A DNA stretch of 64,000 nt from Ancylostoma caninum (taxonomy: Eukaryota > Nematoda > Chromadorea > Rhabditida > Ancylostomatidae), in assembly GCA_037903475.1 (NCBI GenBank), contig JBAJFG010000172.1:1054001-1118000 (forward strand), read 5' to 3'. This document shows, piece by piece, positions 46,901 to 57,438 of this stretch. Below the pieces are notes generated by a model, which worked only from the letters and a program-made list of their open reading frames with translations, did no database searches and was not told where the DNA came from. Each line of letters begins with the position of its first letter. Within the stretch, counting starts at the first letter, position 1. Made by a program: the position numbers and the translations under genes.

Positions 46901-49513
46901 AATTCGATCATTGTTTGCTATGAATTTCGACCGTATTCATGCAATCATCGGGCTGAATCTTTCTTTTCTGGAGTTTTCCCAAATCCAGATTTTCAGCATG
47001 GATGAAAACAAATGGCCATATGAAAGGCGGAGGGCGACTTAAAGGTGAGGAAAGAGGGAAGTACTATCAAACCTGGGCCAACCACTATGTACGGTAAATA
47101 CATTTGCCCTTCTCAGTTTTCCTTCATGGATGTCCCAAATAGTCATGGATTAAGAGCGATTAACAAAGTTATGCAGATTTTTCGAGGAATACCACAAAAA
47201 CGGTGTAGATTTCTGGGGTCTCACCGTACAAAATGAACCCACCTCCGGCGCAGATCCCGACTATGGCTGGCAAACGATGTATTTTAACGCTGAAATGGAA
47301 AGGTGGGCTTCTATGTGGAACATCTGCTGCTGAAAGAATCTGGCTTAAATCCAGGAATTTCATCAAGAACCTGTTGGGTCCTGCCCTGAAGTCATCACCC
47401 TACTCCAAGGATCTAAAGCTCATGATCAATGATGACCAGCGGGATACTCTGCCGCAGTGGGTTGACACAGTGGGTTTTTAAAATCCTTAGTTACTTTGTC
47501 ATGCAAGGTACAGCTCGAACAACAACGAATAATGTGAAAATAAAATAGTTTTCCCTTTCCGAGTTCGTTTTCGAGTTCTCCATATGAAACAATCTCCTGG
47601 AGCTCCTGATCACAAGGGTATACGTTTTCCGTGTGAAAATGAGAAAAACCCGTTCTCGGGCTCCAAATTTTGGGGAGTTTGTGGGCGGAGCCAAGACAGG
47701 ATTACTGGCTATTCACACCACGTATTCCGCTGCTGGTCAAACATGGAGCACAGTTCATTTCCTGCTAGGGATTGTATGATAAGGAACTGTCATAAGGACT
47801 ACGACTTTCCTCAGAAGGTATTCTCCCGAGAATGCATTATTTACAAACCTTGCCCAACGGCCTTGGCCCCGCCCACTGGCTCCGCTCACAAGCTCCCAAG
47901 AATCCTGTGGGTGGAGCCAGTGGGGCTTGAAAACGGGTTTTTCGTCGGTCTTGCACTGAATCACGTCTACTACTGTGATCAGCAGTTCCAGGAGATTTTC
48001 CCATGTGGGAATCCCATCCACGATTCTGGAGAGGGACGCCGCCTTTAAAAAACAGTGCGTTTTCCTGGAACAATGAAAAATTTCCAGAAAACTTCCGAAC
48101 ATCTAGGCTGTTTCAGGTGCTAAATGACACTGGAGCTGCGAAATACGTCTCAGGCGTGGCTATCCATTGGTACAACGATAAAAATGTACCTGCCTCTGTA
48201 CTGAAAACAACTCATCAACGCCACCCTGATCACTTTATACTGGCATCCGAGGTAATCCTACTTGTGAGCGAATCCTGACTGTCGACGGCCTAGACATAGG
48301 CCTTGCAATTGCAGGCCTGTCACGAAGGAAGTCCAATCCTCGGCGACTGGAAACGGGCCGAGCTATACGCATTGGACATCATTGAGGTAAAATTTGCTCC
48401 AAATGTGACTATAGTTAAGCATCTGCGGATATCACCTGTCTTTTTCGCCGCCCTCCCCAATCTCTGCACACTTTCCGTGTTCTTCTTTTCTCTGGAGCCT
48501 CCTCAACCATCTTTCTTAGCGAAACGGACAATCCACGCACATGTATTTTATTTCAAGACCTTGCATCACAGCGGAAAGGTATCTTCAGGATATTTCAAAT
48601 TATGTGGCCGGTTGGGTGGACTGGAATCTCTGCCTGGACATGCAGGGTGGACCAAATTGGGTGAAGAATTTTGTGGATTCGCCAATTATCGTGAATGCAG
48701 CAAAACAAGAGTACTATAAGCAACCCATGTGGTATGCAATGGGTCACTTCAGGTAGGCAAATATGGATATCATTTTGTAATTGGGGAGGTGACCTCACTT
48801 GTACCTTCTCTGAAGAACCTTTAGAAATTGAAAATAGGTATTCTTTTCCGAAGTGCGATTGAGGATATAACAAGTGTTTGAATCACCGGAATCCAGCAAA
48901 AAATACCTTTATACAATGGCGCAGTTGCTAAATTAGCATTTTTTTTTTGCAGAAAATACAAAGGAAAATCTGGAAAATCCACAATTTCCGGAGAAATGCC
49001 TGTTTCAGCAAATTCGTCCGTCCAGACTCTTACAGAATCAAGTCGTTGTTTGAGGAGGCGCCTCCAAGTGGAATCAGAGAGGTCGCCTTCATAACACCGA
49101 GCGGCTACAGGATCGTTGTGCTGGCCAACACAGATGACGTAGGTTATTTTTATCGCTTGCTGAAACGTCACCATGATTTCTGCTACAAAAATGCTTCGAG
49201 TGCTGATTCGGTACTTAACGCAATTTTGTGGAAACATGGAGTTTGAATGGGCCGAAGTATGTATTGCCACCCGAACAGACTTCTATTTGTGTGAACATGT
49301 GGTTAGAGGCAAAAATTTCCATATTGTCATGTGAATTAAGAACTATTTAGTGACAATACAGAAGGAACTGTGTAAAAGTGAGAAAAAACGTAGACTCATG
49401 AAAGATTTCAGAAATCATCCCATACAATATCCATAAACGAGGTGCAGAATCCAACGATTCACTACAATGTTGCCTTGGAGCCGCATTCACTAGCTACCGT
49501 TGTGATCAACTAG
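43982..49513 (+). CDS. gba: Glucosylceramidase (glucocerebrosidase, GH30), copy 1
   Basis: Thirteen exons: 43982-44042, 44468-44662, 44721-44873, 44927-45060, 46559-46634, 46997-47093, 47177-47302, 47355-47469, 48117-48251, 48315-48386, 48589-48752, 49009-49138 and 49412-49513. The sum is 1,560 nt (519 residues), the usual family length. Exon 1 is a signal peptide ([15 protein letters not shown]). Then come [20 protein letters not shown], the acid/base glutamate in LTVQNEP and the nucleophile glutamate at the exon 9/10 join (LASE then ACHEG), equivalent to human E235 and E340. The enzyme hydrolyses glucosylceramide to glucose and ceramide in the lysosome. Intron phases match copy 2 exactly. 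AATAAA lies at 49547-49552. Confidence 0.93.
45259..46404. mobile_element. TA-flanked element with GC-rich terminal inverted repeats and nested tRNA-like cassette
   Basis: Left end CAGTCGGGTTCTGCAGCCAC and right end (reverse complement) CAGTCCGGTCCGGCAGCCAC begin inverted repeats of about 90 bp, rich in GGCGCC/GCCGCC words. TA flanks both sides (45257-45258 and 46405-46406). The interior carries the inverted tRNA-like cassette (about 45790-46100) and no transposase. It is a non-autonomous, probably nested, insertion of about 1.15 kb. Confidence 0.65.
45790..46100 (-). repeat. tRNA-derived double module, second copy
   Basis: Reverse-complement copy of the cassette at 34036-34330. The complement of GGTTCCACTCC is at about 45889-45899 and the A-box TGGCTCAGTGG complement lies near 45934-45944. 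The second module spans about 46029-46098. It also shares the flanking CGTGATCTCCTTCGGGTA words with the first copy. Confidence 0.6.
47635..47965. repeat. Imperfect inverted repeat in glucocerebrosidase copy 1 intron 8
   Basis: The word GAAAAACCCGTT near 47642 and its complement near 47930-47945, with GTGGGCGGAGCC and GGCTCCACCCAC between them, outline an imperfect palindrome in the 47470-48116 intron. ORFs here are not supported as exons. Confidence 0.45.
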
Positions 49514-50642
49514 CTAGATGAATCATGTATTTGTATATAGAAAGCAAATAAAGGTTCCTTATTCATTTTCCTTCACGAATCGCAAAAAAAAAATGCATAT
49601 GGAAAGGCATACAAGCAAAACAAACACAGCACAATACGTTCCCGTTCGATGTTTCAGGAAATGCTAGGCCTGCTACGCTTGAAGCATTCGATCACTTTAA
49701 TGCCTTCCCAAACAAGATCACAAGATAACAGCAAAAATTCCATCGATTTAAAGGAATACCAGATAATCCTCCGCACCGAACACACTCTTTATTTCTCGTC
49801 CCTATAAATTAGGAATTTTTACATTCCTACTTAACCAGAAATACGCCGTTTTATTCAAGCCGGTTGCGTTGTATGCAACGTTGTATGGTACAGTTTTGGT
49901 ATGTAATCAAGTGAAAATAGACGCTTTTTATTTATTTATTGATACACCCATGGTGTGCAAGCCATAATAGGTGGAGAAACTGTTCAAAAAAAAAAACTAA
50001 AACAAATTCGATATTGGCATGGAGTGGTCACAAGAAATATATGAGTGAAGGCGAACGAGAGAGGAGAATTCCACACAGGACTAGTATACTCATGAATAGG
50101 CTCAGAACATAGGCCGTGTAGTGTTTACGTAGAAGCTTGGGGTCTGAACTCTTAGTAATTCTAAACATGGAGTAAACAACGAGAAAGGTTCATTCCAATG
50201 TGGGAGGTACATGTGGGAATAATTTTGGAATACCAGGGGGTGTGGAGCGTTGTACCTGGAATGGGCGGCGCTGACAGGCCCTGTAATTGGTCAATTTGCT
50301 GAACTGACCAATCGTAGAGCTTGACCTCACCCCCTTTCCAGGTATAACGCGCTACACCCATACCAGGAGGGTAGGGTGCAAGGAGATTCACCGTTAGAGT
50401 TCATATCAGCTGTCTTAACAGTTCAGGGCAAGTGCTGTGCTTAATTTTGTTCAATTATTACCCAAACAAACAACATTAGTGCGCTGGAGTCAACGTCCAC
50501 TCACCCTTGATCCGATCTTTGCTGTTTTCGTAGTCATCTGCGAACTATTTGATAGTCTGCTGTTCGTAAATGCCAAGTGTTTTGATCTTTAGCCATATGA
50601 GTGATAAGAACACCAACAATCGGTGAGGCTTCCTGTTCTGCT
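49514..50642. other. Spacer between the two glucocerebrosidase genes
   Basis: Contains the copy 1 poly(A) signal and a MITE-like palindrome at about 50228-50365 related to the one near 19.9 kb. About 1.1 kb separates the stop of copy 1 from the ATG of copy 2, so an independent promoter for copy 2 is likely here. Confidence 0.5.
50228..50365. repeat. Short palindromic MITE-like repeat, copy B
   Basis: Ends GCGTTGTACCTGG and CCAGGTATAACGC enclose CTGACCAATCGTAGAGCTTG. Inverted relative to the copy at about 19828-19965. Confidence 0.6.
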
Positions 50643-53600
50643 ATGGGGCTGCTTTCGCTACTGACGCTAGCGCTCACCCTTTTCTGCATAGTTTCAGGTA
50701 CGACTTACTCTTTTTTATTTGGACAATTTTCAGAGTATGAGAGGGAGCTGGAGAAAGATGATGATTTCGCCGAAATTCGACGCAACCTATCCGAATTATA
50801 ATATTTTCAAACGATGTAGCACTGAACAAAATGAACTTATTTTCTGCAGAAGAAAATCAGGGAAGCTACGGAACGCTGCACCGGGAAAGATGGTCGGAGA
50901 GGCCATATGTGCATAGAGAAAGAAAAGAACGAAAAATAACTGTATTCGGAGCTATGCACAGAAGGGAAAAACCGATGATAGGGGCAGATACTCGACTGCA
51001 GTGACTTGTAAGAGACTACTAATGTTGTTGTGCGACTCTGTGCACTACTCGAATGTTTATTTGTTTTTTTTCATTTTTAAGTCAGTAATCCTGACTTTCA
51101 ACTCAAAACAGTTGACGTTTTCTCTGGTAGAAAATGTTTCACAACTCCTATGAAAACGCACATAGGTTTTTTATTGTGGGGTATCTGTTAGTACCTAGCG
51201 AAACACGCCTATCCTTTACTTGAGAAATCATTATTTGAGGATTCAAGGAACACTGAGCAGAAGCTTTGGTTTCCACTACAAATCTGGAGACGGGCAATAA
51301 ATTCAGGCTAAAATTTTCTTCAAATACTGTGGAAGCTGTGAATTTCTGCTCTAGTATTCCACCCCCCCCCCCCTCCTCGAGCAAAATTTGTGCATGACGC
51401 GTCGAGACTTCTTTTTGTGAGACCAAAAAAAACCTTTACTCTTTTCAGCTACAACTCAAGGCCGCTAACTAGTAATACGGCTTTTAGTTGGAGGTTGAGG
51501 CCGCTACAGCGCTTCCTCAGTAATGTTTCACAGTTCCTGGAAAAAATGCATGTAAGGCATTTTCCGGAAAAGTTCTTTGGACGTTTTTTCTTGGTGTCGG
51601 CTGTGATGGAACGTTGCTAGAAAGACACGTGAAAGTAAGTTTCAACCCCTAACTTGCTGATCTTTCAGAAGCCATGTCAAGGTGATATTACTACGTAAGT
51701 CACCATAATTGCCCCTTGAACTTCTTTATAAACCGTGTACCCAAAGATCCGGTATGCCGGTTCCGCAGGGGTCAGTTGGTGTACCTGTGTGCCAAAGTTC
51801 CGGCATACTGCAGTAGCGGAAGGGCTGCTGGGCACGTGGCCAACTGGTGCGGATTAAAATTTCATTTAATCATTACTAATTAACGGCCCCGGTCTGTCGT
51901 GTAAAACTGATAGCTGTCACCTCCAACTTATCGGTTGTCGCCAAATTATCTGCGAAGGTGGTTAACAATGGTGATCTTTATTAGTTCACCGAAGAAATTG
52001 TATTACTAACGGTATATTATGGAGCACTGATTTTTCTTTACTCTCGGTGCATTAAATAAATAAATAAAATAATTAATTCACTCTAAAGCATACATTCAGG
52101 GCAATACACCTATCAACCATGTGCCGGCCGCAGTTTTGGCAAGAACCAGGTGGTCTGCGTATGCAATACGACCTACTGCGATAACGTTGAACCAGTGGGT
52201 GACCTTCGACCGGGGCAGGCCGCCCTGTACTATTCGAACGAGGCTGGGCGACGCCTGGAAAAGTCAAACCTTAAACAAACCGCCAACAGAGCAGGTGATG
52301 AGCAGCTGGTCCAGTGAGGAACTAAGCTGAAGCCACAGTCATGTTCTTTTTTTAGCAAATAGCCTCCTGCTAACTGTTGACTCCGGCAGCACTTTTCAAA
52401 AAATGCTCGGCTTCGGCGGAGCGTTCACCGATTCAGCCGGCATAAATCTACAGACACTGCCGAAATCAATGCAAGATAGCATGCTCGAGGGTTACTATGG
52501 GCCTAGCGGTAAGAACACCTCATGAAATAGTCGTAGAGCAACTTGTATACCGTAGAAATTCAGGTCTGCAGTATACAATTGGACGAGTGCCAATGGCCAG
52601 CTGCGATTTTTCAACGCATGAGTACAGCTATGCGGATACCCCTAATGATTTTGGTCTGGCTAATTTTTCGTTGACCACCGAGGATTATCAGTACAAGGTA
52701 AGCTTTTACCTTTTAAATCTCAAAGAATAGGAAGTAGAACCAAAAGAAAAGCATAGTGGAAAAGGAGAAGGACTGGATATTCGAAAAAAATTACATATGA
52801 AACTAAAAAATGAAATTTGAATGTGAAAAAATAAAATCGCGCAAGCCTAACAGTACATATTCCTAGTGCATAAACTTGATTTGCTTATAGGCTCTATTTC
52901 CTGAACTAACAACTGCTTCGCGGACGCTCTGAGTCTGGATGCATCATTGGGGTTACCCAGGGTAAACACTTCGTGAACTAACAGTTGGTTCTCAAAGGCA
53001 AACATTTTGATGATGTGCAAGTTCGGGATGTGTCAACTCGTCGACCCTAGGTAATCTCAATGGGAAATGCGTCCCCTGATTTCAACCCTAAAATTCGCAA
53101 TCATGTTCACATAAGTTGCACACATCCTGGTCAGATTTACCACTCCAGATTCATAAAATAAGTGGCTCTTACCTCGATTCATGGAAACTTCCCAGCCATG
53201 CTTTCTTGAACATTCCCTGTTTTTTAGAATGTCCATTTCATCGTCTGCATTGCCTCTGAAATTTCTCTAGGATCGTAGTTTTAACATAATTCTGACCGAG
53301 CACACCATTTTCCCGATAATTTTCAGGGGTTGAAATCAGGAGACGCATGCTTCATTGAGATTACCCAGGGTCGACGAGTTCACATATCCTGAAGTTACCC
53401 ATCATCAAAAATGTTTACCTTTGAGAACCAGCTGTTATTTTAGGAAGTGTTTACCCTGGGTAACCCCAATGATGCATGCAGACTCAGAGCGTCCGCGAAG
53501 CAGTCTGTTCAGGAAATAGAGTATGAATGAAAAACCAGTAAGCGAATCAAGTCTATGCACTACGAATACCGTTAGGCTTGCGTGAATCTATTTTTTTCAT

Positions 53601-56600
53601 ATTCAAATTTCATTTTTTAATTTCATGTGTAATTTTTGTGTAATTCACCATTTGCGCCACCTGACCACAGGGGAACGTTTCATGGGCGAGAAGAGCACAT
53701 TTCGGGTGTTGGACCATGTGCATCACGCTGTCTGCAACGAGTTAGGCAATAAATACGACGAAAATCATCGTTGTTATTTTAATTATTGAAAATTATGAGT
53801 TATTGAATTATGAATGAATGGAAATAAAAAATTGCTGAAAAAAATGAAAATCCTTGTTACCCTCATTGTGTGGGGTAGCATTGTGCTCCTGGTACAGTGT
53901 AGTGAAAATAAAAATAAAAATAAAATACTCTTTTGCAGATTCCCTACATCATCCAGGCGCAGCAGCTGTCGCAAAATACAACCAAGTTCTTCGCAACGCC
54001 ATGGAGCGCACCAGGTTTGTATTCCAAGACATTCCTCTACATCCCTAAAATAGCATTAACTAAGAAATTCGGCTTTGAAATACTGGGGATCCAGGACTTT
54101 CTTCAAAATTCGTGGTCAATATAAAAGTTAATCACATTTCAATGAACTTTGAAGACGAGTAATATTTTTTTTTGTTATTTATCACTGTTCATCTCATTAC
54201 TGTTTAACATATCTGTCATGGGATGCAGCACTCGGTTAGATAGTAGAAATGTTGACGAAATAATAGTGGGTGAGCTGCAAACTCGTCCACATTTCATCGC
54301 GCTCTCACCCACATCCGCAGCGCAGCCGCCCCGCGACTCCGCCCATTGGTTACGATAAGGTCACATGCGAGTGCAAATGGTCACGGTCCGTCACGCTTGC
54401 ATGATCTTGTTTTATTTGAATTTATCTCGTGCACTCAGTGTGTACCCACATACAATATGCCCCTATTATATCCACCTTTAATCCTGAGGTATGAACCCGG
54501 GAATTTTCCCCCTAGCTTTCATTTTGAAGTTATGGAAGTGCAAACAGTGTAAACATTACTTTGGGACGAACATTTGTACACGAACGTTTGTTAAAAATAT
54601 CGACAACGTTGAAATAAATAAAATTACTAAAAGGCAATAAAAAACATGTTATATTCCTGGAGTTCTTCGCGTTTCTTGACCACTTCATGAATCCTGAAAT
54701 TCAGCTTGGATGAAAACCAACGGCCACATGAAAGGCGGTGGTCAACTAAAGAGCGAACAGGGAGGGCAGTACTACCAAACCTGGGCCAATTATTTTATAC
54801 GGTAAGCGATTTCTTCTAGTGACTGCACTGCTAAGCCTTCAATAATATAAATACTTTCTTAATTCAAAAATCCGAGAAAAACTACATTTCGCAGATTTTT
54901 CGAGGAGTACCACAAAAACGGCGTGGATTTCTGGGGTCTCACCATACAAAACGAGCCTACCACCGGCATCAATCCTGACTACGGCTGGCAGACCATGTAT
55001 TTGAGCGCTGCGATGGAAAGGTGAGCTTCTCCGTAACACAAGTGAGTATCGATTGATCTGGCATAAATCCAGAGATTTCGTCAAAGGCCAATTGGGTCCC
55101 GCGCTGAAGTCGTCTCCGTATTCGAAGGACCTCAAGGTGATGATCACCGATGACCAACGATTTACTCTGCCTGAATGGGCCGATACAGTGAGTGAAAACC
55201 ATGCAGCTCTTTGTAATGTGATTGCCACTATTCGATAGCTATTTCTTGCATGGTAAACAATTCGTCAACGTAAAATTCACTTTATGCTGGTTAAACGAAT
55301 CATTGATATTTATAAACACTTTCCAAAAAAGCTAATACATATAAGTATAACCCCACTAAAATGAAATTTTCAAAAAAATACCAGGGAAATCTGGTCCTTT
55401 CTAGATCCTGAGCGACCCCGAGGCTGCCAAATACGTCTCCGGTATAGCCATCCACTGGTATGAAGACCAAGAAGTACCAGCATCAGTGATGACAACTACT
55501 CATCAGCGCCATCCTGACTACTTCATGCTTGGCACTGAGGTGATATGAGGGAAACTTCAATTTAAAGCTTTTTTTGCCTGCCCTGTGACCCTGGAAAAAT
55601 CCTGCGTTCCAGGCCTGCAATGGCTACCTCCCCTTGCAAGGAAGGCCAATGCTCGGCGACTGGGCTCGAGCTGAGACTTATGTAAATGACATGATTACGG
55701 TAGGCATGAGTATATTATCCTAGCAATGGACCATAGAGTACCACTCCGTTATCCAGGATTTATCCATGATGTCTTTAGGACATCTCGAACTACGTAGCCG
55801 GCTGGACGGACTGGAATCTCTGCCTGAACATGCATGGTGGCCCGAATTGGGTGAAAAACTATGTGGATGCGCCAGTTATAGTTAATGCAGCAATGCAAGA
55901 GTACTACAAACAGCCCATGTGGTATGCATTGGGTCACTTCAGGTGGGTATCCTACCCAGTGTAGGGGTAAACTCGGAAAATCCAGAATTTTCAGATAGAT
56001 CTCTCTTTTTAGCAAATTCGTCCGCCCGGACTCCTACAGAATTCAATCGATATTTGAAAAGGCGGCTCCAAGCTCAATCAGAGAAGTCGCTTTCATAACT
56101 CCAAACGGATACAGAGTTGTAGTCCTGGCTAACACTGATAATGTGAATCATTTTTTTACTAATTTTTTTCAGGATTCTAATCTTGCAGCAGGGCCTCAGA
56201 AGGGTTCAGCCTTACCCTAAAAAAAAGGATATTCTTTAGACATAACACGATGGGAAATTCAATAGCTCCATTCTCCCCCCCCCCCCCCCAACCCTAATAT
56301 GGGCTTTCGGAATTACTTTAGGACACGAATGAAAGTTTTCTATTAGTTCATTTTCCTTTGTTTATATTTAACGATATTGTTAAACGATTGTTATTTATTA
56401 TGTATGCTTAGGATCAATATTTTTAGTGTTTTTACTGTTCCATATGGGTCCCCGCGGTGCGGACTTGCCATTTTCCACCCCTTCCCCCCCCCCCCTCCCC
56501 CACCTCCTCCATGGCTTGCCACTCCTGCATTCGGCACTATGTATCTATTCTAGTTGGAAGAACGCCGAGCACTATAGGGGATGCAGGAGATTAACGAGAG

Positions 56601-57102
56601 AGCGGTAAGCCTCATAGAGACTTCGGACAACGAAAGGACACGCCCCTTGCGCTGCGATTGGCTACAGTAGCATTTGATGCTTGCGCATGAAAATCAAAAC
56701 AAGTCCTGGTCGACTCTCGCCCAAAATGTTTACTCGGTATGATGAGATTTGCGTTGCTCTAGAGGGGAAAACTAAGAAGCCTAAGAACTTAGGAGCCTAA
56801 GACGTTAACAGTGCCTGCTTAGGATCCCTAGACGTGAACAATGCCTATTTCTTTCATTGTATAGAAAAATGCAGTTAAAAACGAAGACTTGACTATGTGG
56901 ATAACTATAATGATGCAAAAAAAGTAGAGCTATTCCAAGCAAAAGGGAAAAATTGTGGAATTGCAAGAAAAGAGTTTACGAAACTTACGAAATATTACAG
57001 AAATCCTCACGTACCATATCCATAAACGAGGCACACAATCCAACGCTCTACTATAACATGGTCCTAGAGCCGCACTCACTAGCCACGATAGTGCTCAACT
57101 AG
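50643..57102 (+). CDS. gba: Glucosylceramidase (glucocerebrosidase, GH30), copy 2
   Basis: Thirteen exons: 50643-50697, 52100-52294, 52356-52508, 52564-52697, 53939-54014, 54705-54801, 54895-55020, 55073-55187, 55405-55539, 55613-55699, 55779-55942, 56013-56142 and 57001-57102. The sum is 1,569 nt (522 residues). The signal peptide is [18 protein letters not shown]. It keeps [11 protein letters not shown], the acid/base glutamate in LTIQNEP and the nucleophile glutamate ending exon 9 (LGTE then ACNGY). Ten of 13 exons have exactly the same length as in copy 1; exon 10 is 15 nt longer and exon 1 is 6 nt shorter. Protein similarity to copy 1 is high, so it is a tandem duplicate. AATAAA lies at 57148-57153. 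Confidence 0.93.
50698..52099 (+). other. 1.4-kb intron 1 of glucocerebrosidase copy 2
   Basis: Lies between the signal-peptide exon and the first mature exon. It has a poly-C tract near 51361-51373. No coding exon or clear repeat element was recognised otherwise. Confidence 0.5.
52770..53650. repeat. Long imperfect inverted repeat (fold-back) in intron 4 of glucocerebrosidase copy 2
   Basis: Inner arms at about 52888-53092 and 53330-53522 share CCTGAACTAACAACTGCTTCGC-type and GGGTTACCCAGGGTAAACAC-type words in opposite orientation. Outer AT-rich arms (about 52770-52887 and 53525-53650) also pair (GCAAGCCTAAC/GTTAGGCTTGC). No ORF of note. It occupies most of the 52698-53938 intron. Confidence 0.65.
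56143..57000 (+). other. 0.86-kb last intron of glucocerebrosidase copy 2
   Basis: Holds poly-C tracts near 56275-56289 and 56484-56500 and no recognisable exon. The acceptor ATATTACAG ends at 57000. Confidence 0.55.
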
Positions 57103-57147
57103 CCAGGATGCACATGCTCCTGCACAATCGCGGATTTGTACAAAAAC

Positions 57148-57162
57148 AATAAAGATTTTATT
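57148..57162. terminator. Convergent poly(A) signals
   Basis: AATAAA on the plus strand (57148-57153) follows glucocerebrosidase copy 2 by 45 bp. TTTATT at 57157-57162 is AATAAA on the minus strand, 277 bp beyond the cadherin stop. If both are used, the two 3' ends meet or overlap here. Confidence 0.45.
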
Positions 57163-57438
57163 AATTCATCGAAACCTATCAAACAATGAGGTCATGCACG
57201 AAAAAACAACGCAAAAATGCACACAAACACATTGAAAATACGATTTAAAAAAGCGCACCAGTATTGAGCATAAGCAGTGAGTGAGTGATGTCTGAATTCG
57301 GTACATATATAGACATACATACATATTAAAGGACGACTAGAATAGCGACAGACATCACTGCGAAACATGGAAACATCTGTATATGTATGTATATGCGTAG
57401 CTCTGACACAGATCACAAACTGAGAGGATGAGCACTCG

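Noticed and set aside
47584..48278. 154-codon ORF and overlaps between 47.58 and 48.28 kb
   Set aside because: Intron 8 of glucocerebrosidase copy 1 with an inverted repeat; only 48117-48251 is exon.
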